Positions 24,930-33,701 of a stretch of 64,000 nucleotides of DNA are shown here, piece by piece (within the stretch, counting starts at the first letter, position 1; every line of letters begins with the position of its first letter). Source of the DNA: Treponema sp. (GTDB taxonomy: Bacteria > Spirochaetota > Spirochaetia > Treponematales > Breznakiellaceae); the NCBI GenBank assembly GCA_009781635.1, contig WQXU01000001.1:1-64000 (forward strand), given 5' to 3'. Below the pieces are notes generated by a model that had not been told where the DNA came from, did no database searches, and saw nothing but the letters and a program-made list of their open reading frames with translations. Both the position numbers and the translations under genes were made by a program.

Positions 24930-26456
24930 ATGGCAGGTAATCATATTTCTTTAAGAACCAAAAAGGATGAATTTGAAGGTGAAAAACTAATCAACAAATT
25001 CAGATTTGTCATTGCTTTTTTGTATGTAGGAGTTGTAGTCCTCTTTGCAGTTTTAAGAAAGATAGAAGGACTTGAGCCCTTCCCGGTTTATGGATTTTTT
25101 CCCAACACTTTTTTTCTTCTTTTTTCCATTGTTCTTTTTTTCTATTTATTAAAAAGGAAAACCCTTTCTCCTGTATTTAAATATTTCTGCGTAATTATGG
25201 ATATGACAATCATAAGCGCAAGCATTTATATTGGATGCAGCTACCATCACCTTGATCCTCCTATTTCATATCTTTCAATCTGGGCGCTTTTTTACAGTGT
25301 GCTTATATTGCTTGGCGCATTCAGATACAGCACTCGCTGCGCTATATTTTCCGGTATTTACGCCGGCATCTGTTATCTTATAGTTATAATTTTAAGATCA
25401 AATGCACTTGATCTTCCATATTTTGTTGAATTTGAAGGTGCAATTATAAGCGTATCTTTTCCTACATTAAATGAATCTTTCCGTATTATATCAATGTTTA
25501 TAACAGGCATTATCACAGGAATAGCCTGCAAACGTCAGTTAAAATTATTCAGCGGAATTATAGATACACAGGCAGAAATGGCAAAGACAGCATCTATTAC
25601 TGTTGATAAAACCCACTCAATGGCGGAAACTATCCGGAAATCCACTGATGAAATATTTTTATCATCAAAAAATATTTATTCAATTGCAAATAATCAGGCT
25701 GCAAGTATTCAGGAAATTGAAGCTACCATGAATGAAAATACGCAGATTGCGGTTGAAATAACCGAAAAAACAACAAATGTTTCTTCGATTGCTTCACAGA
25801 TGGAAAATGATGTAAGAAACGGATTTTCCATACTTGAAAGAAATATCGGACAGCTGGAAGAAATAAAATTAAAAAATGACAATGTAATTTCCGGTATATT
25901 GGCTTTAGGAAATAAAATAGTAAAAATAAGAGACATAATTGAAACCATAAATGCAATAACAGACCAGACAAAGGTTATTGCATTTAACGCAGCCTTGGAA
26001 GCTGCAAGCGCCGGAGAACACGGAAAGCGTTTTTCGGTTGTTTCAAGCGAGGTTAACCGTCTTGCAGATGATATAGCAGCCCTGACAAAACAAATTCGCA
26101 AACAGGCGGATGACATAAAAGGCTCATCATCATCTCTTATTGTTTCCAGCAAAGAAAGCGCTGCAAATATCAAAGAAGGGAATAATCTTATAAAAGAACT
26201 TGAAAATATTTTCCGTGAAATACGCAGCGGCGCGGAAGTTGCCGCAATTAAGGCTCAGGTAATAACCATATCAAGTCATAAGCAGCAAAAATCAAGTGAA
26301 CATATAAATACAGCTATTATGGATATTTCCAGAGGCCTTTCCAGTTTTATTAATTCTACAAAAGTTGCAACATCTTCCGCCGAGGATCTTACCAAAACAA
26401 TGAATGAGCTGGGCAACCTTTTAACTGTTAGCGCAGATGAAAGGGAGGATGCATGA
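24930..26456 (+). CDS. MCP with multi-pass membrane sensor, paralogue 1
   Basis: A 508-residue receptor with no periplasmic domain. A short cytoplasmic N-terminus (DEFEGEKLINKFR) precedes roughly six membrane segments up to about 205, ending TGIITGIACKRQ. The methyl-accepting signalling domain (about 220-500) has the tip DQTKVIAFNAALEAASAGEHGKRFSVVSSEVNRLADD. Two further paralogues in the cluster share the whole architecture. Sensors embedded in the membrane often respond to membrane potential, quinone redox state or lipophilic ligands; here that is inference. It starts 2 bases after the preceding gene. Confidence 0.88.
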   Translation: MAGNHISLRTKKDEFEGEKLINKFRFVIAFLYVGVVVLFAVLRKIEGLEPFPVYGFFPNTFFLLFSIVLFFYLLKRKTLSPVFKYFCVIMDMTIISASIYIGCSYHHLDPPISYLSIWALFYSVLILLGAFRYSTRCAIFSGIYAGICYLIVIILRSNALDLPYFVEFEGAIISVSFPTLNESFRIISMFITGIITGIACKRQLKLFSGIIDTQAEMAKTASITVDKTHSMAETIRKSTDEIFLSSKNIYSIANNQAASIQEIEATMNENTQIAVEITEKTTNVSSIASQMENDVRNGFSILERNIGQLEEIKLKNDNVISGILALGNKIVKIRDIIETINAITDQTKVIAFNAALEAASAGEHGKRFSVVSSEVNRLADDIAALTKQIRKQADDIKGSSSSLIVSSKESAANIKEGNNLIKELENIFREIRSGAEVAAIKAQVITISSHKQQKSSEHINTAIMDISRGLSSFINSTKVATSSAEDLTKTMNELGNLLTVSADEREDA

Positions 26457-28003
26457 CTCAAAGAGAAGTAAAAGAAAAAATTAAATCAGATGAGTTTAAC
26501 GGAGAGAAGATTATAAGCCGTCTTCGAATAATACTTGCAATTATCTTTTTAGTCAGCGTACCTGTTGTTTCTTTTACAAGAGGCCTTGCAGGTGAGGGTT
26601 ATTTTCCGCCGCAGGCATATATTTGCTGCAGCGTATTTTTTATATATTCGCTTTTCATTCATATATATCTTTTAAAAAGAAAAAAAGTATCAGTTTTTTT
26701 TAAATATATATGCGTCATCTTTGATATAACAATACATTCTGCAAGTATCTGGATTGGCTGTACTTATCCGTTAATTGCGCCTGCCATTGTTTATCTTTCA
26801 ACCTGGGCACTGTTTTTTATGCTTCTTGTTATGGCCGGCGCATTCAGATACAGCGTTCCCTGCGCATATTTTTCCGGTATATTCGCAGGTTTCTGCTATC
26901 TATTTGTTGTTATAGTTAATGCCGGTAATCTTGATTTACCGTATTATTTTTTCATTGACGGCAATAAAATAAACGTCAGTTTTCCTGTTTTTAATGAATC
27001 ATTCAGGGTGATCGCGATGATTGTAACAGGAGCTATAACAGGCATTGCCTGTAAACGTCATTTTTCACTTTTTCACAATATGCTTGAAACGCAGTTAAAT
27101 GCATCTGACTCTGTTTCAAAAACAGTAGAACAAACGCGCAATATGGCATATTCAATTCAAAAATCTACAGATGAAATATTTCTTTCCTCCAAGAATGTTT
27201 TTTCCACAGCAAACAATCAGGCTGCGAGCATTCAGGAGATAGAAGCTACAATAAATGAAAATACGCAAATAGCTGTTGAAATTGCAGACAAGACATCCAG
27301 CGTTGCAACCATTGCTTCAAAAATGGAGCAGGATGTAATTAATGGTTTTTCCGTTCTTGAACGCAATGTTGGACAATTTGAAAATATTAAACTTAAAAAT
27401 GACGGTGTTATATCCGGCATTTTATCTTTGGGAAATAAAATCATAAATATAAGTGATATTGTAAAAAATATTAATACAATTACAGATCAGACAAAAGTAA
27501 TAGCATTTAACGCTGCCCTTGAAGCCGCAAGCGCCGGAGAAAAAGGAAAAAGATTCGCTGTTGTCGCAAGCGAAGTTAACAGACTTGCAGACGATGTTTC
27601 TTCCCTTACAAAACAGATACGTGAGCAGGTTGAGGAAATTCAGGACTCTTCATCCTCACTTATATTATCCAGCGAAGAGAGCGCAAATAAAATTAATGAA
27701 GGCAACAGTCTTATCAGAGAACTTGAAAATGTTTTCCGGGAAATAAGATCCGGTGCGGAAATTACATCAAATCAGGCGAAGACAATTACAGTATCAACCC
27801 AGAGACAGCTTAAATCCACTGAGCAGATCAATACCGCCATTACAGATATTTCCAAAGGCCTTGCAAACTTTATTCATTCAACAAGGGTTGCAACGTCCTC
27901 CGCCGAAGAGCTTTCGCATTTAACCGCCGAATTCGGCAATCTTTTTACAGAAGACACTCTTTCCCAGGATGAAATTAATCAACTTTTAAGCAAGAGGAAG
28001 TAA
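26453..28003 (+). CDS. MCP with multi-pass membrane sensor, paralogue 2, FliM-like tail
   Basis: A 516-residue paralogue of the preceding receptor: N-terminal DEFNGEKIISRLR, about six membrane segments to residue 205 (TGAITGIACKRH), then the signalling domain with tip DQTKVIAFNAALEAASAGEKGKRFAVVASEVNRLADD. It differs in its extreme C-terminus, LSQDEINQLLSKRK (503-516), which matches the CheY-binding peptide at the N-terminus of FliM (LSQxEIxxLL). It may tether a phosphorylated receiver domain. GGGAGG precedes the ATG, which overlaps the previous stop by 4 nt. Confidence 0.9.
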   Translation: MTQREVKEKIKSDEFNGEKIISRLRIILAIIFLVSVPVVSFTRGLAGEGYFPPQAYICCSVFFIYSLFIHIYLLKRKKVSVFFKYICVIFDITIHSASIWIGCTYPLIAPAIVYLSTWALFFMLLVMAGAFRYSVPCAYFSGIFAGFCYLFVVIVNAGNLDLPYYFFIDGNKINVSFPVFNESFRVIAMIVTGAITGIACKRHFSLFHNMLETQLNASDSVSKTVEQTRNMAYSIQKSTDEIFLSSKNVFSTANNQAASIQEIEATINENTQIAVEIADKTSSVATIASKMEQDVINGFSVLERNVGQFENIKLKNDGVISGILSLGNKIINISDIVKNINTITDQTKVIAFNAALEAASAGEKGKRFAVVASEVNRLADDVSSLTKQIREQVEEIQDSSSSLILSSEESANKINEGNSLIRELENVFREIRSGAEITSNQAKTITVSTQRQLKSTEQINTAITDISKGLANFIHSTRVATSSAEELSHLTAEFGNLFTEDTLSQDEINQLLSKRK

Positions 28004-28014
28004 CGGAATAAATT

Positions 28015-30249
28015 ATGGCAATAGACAAAGAAAAGTATATTGGTAAATACATTGATGAGGGAATAGACAATATTGCCCTTGTAGAAACTCTTGTTTTTGA
28101 CATCAAGGACGGCATCTCTGTAGAAGATGATCTTGCAACATTATTGCGCGCTCTTCATACCCTTAAAGGCTCTTCGCGAATGCTTAATTTCAGGAACATT
28201 GAAGAGTTATGTCATTCCCTTGAAAGTGTTTTTGTCGCATTAAAAGAACAGCGCATTGGTTTGTCTGAAAATGCCGTAAAATTGATATTATCCTCTCTTG
28301 ACTTGCTAAAAGACGGATTTAAAGTTTTATCAAAAACAAAAAATGATTCAATTGACATAAGCGAACATGTTAAAAACCTTTTTCTCCTTTCGTCAAACGA
28401 TGATTATAATCTGCCGAAAGGTGATTCATCCCAAAATACGGATACCGTTACTACCGTAATTTCAGAAAAAATAAAACCAGCAGAATCGGCGGCTGTTCAT
28501 GAAACTTCTTCTACCGACAAACGCAAGGACAAAAAATCAGAATCAATACGCCTTTCGCTTGATAAAATAGACGGTATAATTAAAAGCATCGCTTCTTTAC
28601 AAACCCTTGAAATCTCTGCAAAGAGTCTTTCCCAGAACAGCTCCGATTTAGTTAAAAACATGAAGGACTTTTCCGCATCCCTGAAGGAATTTAAAAAATT
28701 TGATGTTGCAACAACAGCCAATTTCAGAAAGCTTGAACGCCTGTGCGAACGTCTTAATTCTTCACTTAAAAATTTTGCAATAGACACAGGAACAAATATA
28801 AGATCTGCATATGACAGCGTTATATCATTGCGCACCCTTCCTGTCTCCACAATCTTTGACAGCTATCCGCGTTTTGTATATCAAATGTCACAGGAAATGG
28901 GAAAGAATGTCCTTCTTTCTATTGAAGGCAAGGAAAATGAAATTGACAAAAATATTATTGAATCCATGTCTGATGTATTTATGCATATGGTGCGCAACGC
29001 AATCGATCACGGCATTGAAACGCCGGAAGAACGTATTGCAGCCGGAAAAAACGAAGCCGGTAAACTTTCAATTGTTTGTTCCCGTGAAAGCGGCAGCATG
29101 AAAATTATTGTCTCTGATGACGGAAGGGGCATCGACATTGAAAAAATAAGGCAAAAGGCTGTAAGAGAAGGTTTTGTTGCAGAGGCAGCCGCTTCCGCTC
29201 TTTCTAAAGAAGATTTAACCAATCTTATTTTTCACAGCGGCTTTTCCACTTCCAGTAATGTAAGCAATGTTTCCGGAAGAGGCGTTGGAATGAATGTTGT
29301 CCGTGAAACTGTTGAATCTTTAAAGGGCAGCATTGTTGTAGAAAGCCATTTTAAGGAAGGCACTACTTTTACCATCATTGTTCCGCTTTCAATTGCCGCA
29401 CTTATGGGCTTTCCCATAGTTTGCAGCCAGATGAAATTTATAATACCTGCCAACTTTGTAGACAACATCCTTCTTTTAAGCAGCAATGAAATAATAACTG
29501 TTGTTGACAAGCCGGAAATAAAATATAATGATCGCATAATAAAACTTTACTATTTAAGCCAGATATTGCAGATTAAAACTGAATCCATTTTGTCATCCGA
29601 TATTCTTTTTATTGTTATAGTCAGATCCTATGATGATATTGCGGCTATTGCAGTTGACAACATAGACAGTATGAGATCTGTTATCCTTAAAACCATGCCC
29701 AAGTTTATGGAAACCATGCCCATTTTTTCCGGTATTGTCCTTAACGAAGATTATGAAATGGTCAGCGTTCTTCACATTCCAACCGTTATGAAAATGGCAA
29801 AGCGTATTAAGACAATCGACATTAAAAAACGGCATATAGAGTATGAAAAATTAAGAAAATCAATTTTAGTTGTCGATGATTCTCTTCCAATCCGTGAAAT
29901 AGAAAGTGAGATATTGCAGTCCGAGGGATATATTGTAAATACCGCAGCAGACGGAGCTTTGGCCCTAAAAGCCGCAAAGTCAAAGCACTACGATTTAATA
30001 TGCACAGATTTAAACATGCCTGTCATGGACGGTTTCATGCTTATAGAAAATCTTAAGAAAAATGAAGACCTTGCAAAGATACCGATTATTGTCATTTCTT
30101 CAATTGCCGATGAAGAAGAGCAAAAACGCGCATTCGCTTTAGGCGCGTCACGTTACATCATTAAAAATTCATTTAATAACCAGAATCTGCTTGAAGCTGT
30201 AAATGAGCTAATAGGTGATGTCCGCCATGGAGGTGATAATGAGCGATGA
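28015..30249 (+). CDS. CheA-type histidine kinase fused to a receiver domain
   Basis: A 744-residue hybrid kinase. Hpt domain at 1-110 with phospho-His48 in LLRALHTLKGSSRML; dimerisation helices at about 180-290; HATPase at about 300-460 with MVRNAIDHGIETPEER, DDGRGID and SGRGVGMNVVRETVESLKG; CheW-like domain at about 465-610; receiver domain at about 620-740 with SILVVDDSLPIRE and the phospho-Asp in LICTDLNMPVMDGF. The usual CheY-binding P2 domain is absent. It would phosphorylate its own receiver, CheB and probably the cyclase receiver encoded next. Its 3' end overlaps the cyclase gene by 11 bp. Confidence 0.93.
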   Translation: MAIDKEKYIGKYIDEGIDNIALVETLVFDIKDGISVEDDLATLLRALHTLKGSSRMLNFRNIEELCHSLESVFVALKEQRIGLSENAVKLILSSLDLLKDGFKVLSKTKNDSIDISEHVKNLFLLSSNDDYNLPKGDSSQNTDTVTTVISEKIKPAESAAVHETSSTDKRKDKKSESIRLSLDKIDGIIKSIASLQTLEISAKSLSQNSSDLVKNMKDFSASLKEFKKFDVATTANFRKLERLCERLNSSLKNFAIDTGTNIRSAYDSVISLRTLPVSTIFDSYPRFVYQMSQEMGKNVLLSIEGKENEIDKNIIESMSDVFMHMVRNAIDHGIETPEERIAAGKNEAGKLSIVCSRESGSMKIIVSDDGRGIDIEKIRQKAVREGFVAEAAASALSKEDLTNLIFHSGFSTSSNVSNVSGRGVGMNVVRETVESLKGSIVVESHFKEGTTFTIIVPLSIAALMGFPIVCSQMKFIIPANFVDNILLLSSNEIITVVDKPEIKYNDRIIKLYYLSQILQIKTESILSSDILFIVIVRSYDDIAAIAVDNIDSMRSVILKTMPKFMETMPIFSGIVLNEDYEMVSVLHIPTVMKMAKRIKTIDIKKRHIEYEKLRKSILVVDDSLPIREIESEILQSEGYIVNTAADGALALKAAKSKHYDLICTDLNMPVMDGFMLIENLKKNEDLAKIPIIVISSIADEEEQKRAFALGASRYIIKNSFNNQNLLEAVNELIGDVRHGGDNER

Positions 30250-32137
30250 GCAAAAACGCATCCTTGTGCTTGAGGATTCTGATATCTTCGCAGATATGCT
30301 CACAGGCGCATTTGAATCCAGTGATTATTTAATTAATAGGGCTGTAAACGGTTTTGAAGGAATTAAAATGGTTTATTCCTTTAAACCGCATCTAATAATA
30401 ACTGACATTGAAATGCCCCTTTTTAAGGGATATCAGGTTACGCGCCTTTTAAAATCACGGAAAAACACAAAGGCAATTCCAATTATCATGTTTACAGCGC
30501 TGGATGAATCAAAAGACAAGTTCTGGGGCAACCAGGCCGGAGCTGATTACTATATTGAAAAATCTCCTGATAATTTAAAGCATCTTGTTGAATCTGCGGA
30601 TAAAATATTGTCCCAATGCGCAGAAATTGATTTTAATGCAATAGAAAAAGAAGGAAAAAAAATAAACGATAACTCTATCATTGAAATAGTTAACAATCTT
30701 CTTGATACAAAGCTTTTCCAGACAACGATTATCGGACTTCTTTCCGATTTATCAAGCAAGATTCACTCCATGGATATGGTTGCAAGCGGCATTTTCGAAC
30801 TTCTTCAGAATATCTGTGAGGCTGAAGCTACAGCTCTAATGATTAAAAGAAGCAACCGTTTTCTATATATTTATACTGCAAATTACGGCGGGTTCACAAA
30901 AGAAATATTCGATGATTTTTCAAGCATATGCGTTTCTGATTTTAAATCGCTTTTTCCCGAATTTTCATTTTCATCAAAAATGACAAAAGATTTTTCCAAC
31001 GAAGGATCTAATAATAAAAATTTGATTTCTTATTTATCGCTTCCTTTAACCGTCGCTGGGGAGAATTTCGCCTCTATCCACATTGCAAATACCATTAATG
31101 AATATTTTTCTCCTTCTGTAATGGACAATATAAATGTATTTATAGCTTCGGCTGCTCCTGTTATCTCAAACGCGCTTTTAATGCATGAGATGACCCTTCT
31201 TCAAAAGAATACAAGGACTGCTTTTGCCCGTTATGTTCCTGCAGATGTCATGGATGATCTTATTAATGAAACATCAAAAAAAGTACAGATGAGCGAGACA
31301 AGAAATGTTTCTATATTATTCAGCGATATAAGGGATTTTACAGATATAGCAGAGACTTCCGATGCGCAAAATGTTGTTGATTTTTTAAATACCTATTTTG
31401 CAAAAATGGGAAGTGAAATAATTTCTGAAAACGGCCATATAGACAAATTTATAGGCGATGCAATCATGGCTGTCTTCGGTGCATTTCAGAATCTTGATAA
31501 CCCTCCTGCGAATGCAATCAGGGCTGCTGTTAAGATGCTGGCTGCAATTAACATGATTAATTCATCTCCCTTAAAACTTTCCATGAACAAGGTTGATATC
31601 GGTATTGGAATAAATTGCGGCGAATGTATTTTGGGAAACATTGGTTTTAAGAATAAAATGGATTTTACATTAATAGGCGATGCTGTAAATATCGCTTCCC
31701 GCCTTGAGAGCCTTACCAAGATTTATCATCATCCTCTTATTGTATCCGAAGCTGTATATGAAGTTACAAAAGACAATTTTCTTTTCCGCAAGATTGACGA
31801 TGTCCGCGTTAAGGGAAAGAAAAAATCAATTGGAATTTATGCCGTTTACTCCGGATTTTCAGGGGTTGACGGTAAGAAACTTCGTTCAGGCGATATCGCA
31901 GACATTATTTCCGTACCAGGCCTTTTAATAAACCGTAATACATTAGTTAATTATAACAAGGGTTTGCAGGTTTTTTATATGCGCGAGTGGAAACTGGCGG
32001 AAGAATATTTTATTAATGCGCTTGCAACAGAAAAAAATGATTTTCTTTCAAAATTATATCTTGAAAGGGCACGGGAATACGGACGCAATCCGCCTGATGA
32101 TGACTGGGACGGCGTAATAACTCTTTTAGAAAAATAA
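30239..32137 (+). CDS. Class III adenylate cyclase with receiver and GAF-like domains
   Basis: A 632-residue response regulator with cyclase output. Receiver domain at 1-125 with phospho-Asp56 in LIITDIEMP; GAF-like region at about 150-310; class III cyclase at about 350-540 with both metal aspartates (LFSDIRDF near 363 and HIDKFIGDAIMAVFG), the Lys in DKFIGD favouring ATP, and LIGDAVNIASRLE with the catalytic Asn and Arg. A short TPR-like tail ends the protein. It should make cAMP under CheA-hybrid control. The start at 30239 follows GGAGGTGATA and is preferred to upstream in-frame starts inside the kinase gene. Confidence 0.93.
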   Translation: MSDEQKRILVLEDSDIFADMLTGAFESSDYLINRAVNGFEGIKMVYSFKPHLIITDIEMPLFKGYQVTRLLKSRKNTKAIPIIMFTALDESKDKFWGNQAGADYYIEKSPDNLKHLVESADKILSQCAEIDFNAIEKEGKKINDNSIIEIVNNLLDTKLFQTTIIGLLSDLSSKIHSMDMVASGIFELLQNICEAEATALMIKRSNRFLYIYTANYGGFTKEIFDDFSSICVSDFKSLFPEFSFSSKMTKDFSNEGSNNKNLISYLSLPLTVAGENFASIHIANTINEYFSPSVMDNINVFIASAAPVISNALLMHEMTLLQKNTRTAFARYVPADVMDDLINETSKKVQMSETRNVSILFSDIRDFTDIAETSDAQNVVDFLNTYFAKMGSEIISENGHIDKFIGDAIMAVFGAFQNLDNPPANAIRAAVKMLAAINMINSSPLKLSMNKVDIGIGINCGECILGNIGFKNKMDFTLIGDAVNIASRLESLTKIYHHPLIVSEAVYEVTKDNFLFRKIDDVRVKGKKKSIGIYAVYSGFSGVDGKKLRSGDIADIISVPGLLINRNTLVNYNKGLQVFYMREWKLAEEYFINALATEKNDFLSKLYLERAREYGRNPPDDDWDGVITLLEK

Positions 32138-32154
32138 ATACTGGGGGTAATTAT

Positions 32155-33669
32155 ATGACAGCTATTGAAATTAATGAAAAAATCACGCGTGATGAGTACT
32201 CAGGTGAAAGGCTTATAAATAAATTCCGCTTTGGTCTTGGAATTATATTTGTCGTAAGTATATTTTTGGTTTCGATACTAAGAAACCTTGACGGCCTTGC
32301 GCATTTTCCTTTACGTGCATACATTTTTCCGATTATTTTCTTTACTTACTCTATAGTTGTATATATTTATATCCGCAGCAGGCAAACGCTTCCTTCATAT
32401 TTTAAGTATTTATGTTCATTTCTTGATGCTGTTTTAATAACTGCCGCTATTTGGACAGGATGCACATATCCTGAACTCTCCCCTCCCATAATTTTTCTTT
32501 CCATACAGGCGCTTTTTTATATGGTTCTTATTATGGCAGGATCATTTCGATACAGCATACCCTGCGCGTATTTTTCAGGAATATTTTCAGGGCTTTGTTA
32601 TTTAATTATGGTTTATGCAAACGGACATGTTATTGATTTACCCTACTTTTTAAATTTAAAAGGGAATACTATTTCTTTTAGTTTTCCTTTATATAACGAG
32701 AATTTCCGCGTTTTAGCAATGATAATAGCAGGGGCAATTTCAGGTATGGCATGCAAAAGGCATCTTGTTCTTTTCAAAAATATGCTTTCATCCCAGGAAG
32801 ACGCGGCTCAAACATCAACAAATACAGTTGAACAAACGCGTTCAATGGCGAAAGTTATAAGAAAATCCACTGATGAAATATTCCTGTCTTCCAAGGATAT
32901 TTTTACAAATGCAAATAATCAGGCGGCCAGCATTCAGGAAATTGAAAGCACAATAAACGAAAACACGCAGATAGCAGGCGATATATCGGAAAAAACATCG
33001 AGCGTTGCAAACATAGCTTCAAAAATGGAAAACGATGTCATCCATGGTTTTTCTGTTCTGGAACGGAATGTCGATCAGCTTGAAGATATTAAAATGAAAA
33101 ACGACGGCGTTATTACAGGGATTATATCACTTGGAAATAAAATATTAAGAATACGCGACATAGTTAAAAACATTAATACAATTACGGATCAGACAAAGGT
33201 TATTGCATTTAACGCCGCGCTTGAAGCTGCAAGCGCCGGAGAAAGAGGCAAGCGTTTTGCGGTTGTCGCAAGCGAGGTAAACCGTCTTGCAGATGACATT
33301 GCATCCCTTACAAGGCAGATCCGCGAACAGGTTGAAGAGATTCAAAACTCTTCTTCGTCATTGATCATATCCAGTGAAGAAAGCGCCGACAAAATAACAG
33401 AAGGCAATACTTTAATTAAGGAACTTGAAAATATATTCCGCGAAATACGCAGCGGAGCCGAGATTACTTCAAATCAGGCGCAGACAATTACTGTTTTCTC
33501 GCAAAAGCAAAGAAAATCTTCGGAACACATAAATATCGCAATTGCTGATATTTCAAGGGGACTTACCAATTTTATTCAGTCAACAAGGGTTGCAACTTCA
33601 TCTGCGGAAGGACTTACAGAAATGATACAGGAACTTGACAAGCTCCTTACAGAGCAGAAACTGCAGTAA
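32155..33669 (+). CDS. MCP with multi-pass membrane sensor, paralogue 3
   Basis: A 504-residue third copy of the membrane-sensor receptor: DEYSGERLINKFR, about six membrane segments ending GAISGMACKRH near 205, then the signalling domain with tip DQTKVIAFNAALEAASAGERGKRFAVVASEVNRLADD. It lacks the FliM-like tail of paralogue 2 and ends ELDKLLTEQKLQ. GGGGGT precedes the ATG by about 7 bases. It lies after the cyclase and 32 bases before the first TonB-dependent receptor, bridging the signalling and transport halves of the array. Confidence 0.9.
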   Translation: MTAIEINEKITRDEYSGERLINKFRFGLGIIFVVSIFLVSILRNLDGLAHFPLRAYIFPIIFFTYSIVVYIYIRSRQTLPSYFKYLCSFLDAVLITAAIWTGCTYPELSPPIIFLSIQALFYMVLIMAGSFRYSIPCAYFSGIFSGLCYLIMVYANGHVIDLPYFLNLKGNTISFSFPLYNENFRVLAMIIAGAISGMACKRHLVLFKNMLSSQEDAAQTSTNTVEQTRSMAKVIRKSTDEIFLSSKDIFTNANNQAASIQEIESTINENTQIAGDISEKTSSVANIASKMENDVIHGFSVLERNVDQLEDIKMKNDGVITGIISLGNKILRIRDIVKNINTITDQTKVIAFNAALEAASAGERGKRFAVVASEVNRLADDIASLTRQIREQVEEIQNSSSSLIISSEESADKITEGNTLIKELENIFREIRSGAEITSNQAQTITVFSQKQRKSSEHINIAIADISRGLTNFIQSTRVATSSAEGLTEMIQELDKLLTEQKLQ

Positions 33670-33701
33670 AAGCAGTTATCTGATTCACAGGATTTTATTT
33701 G

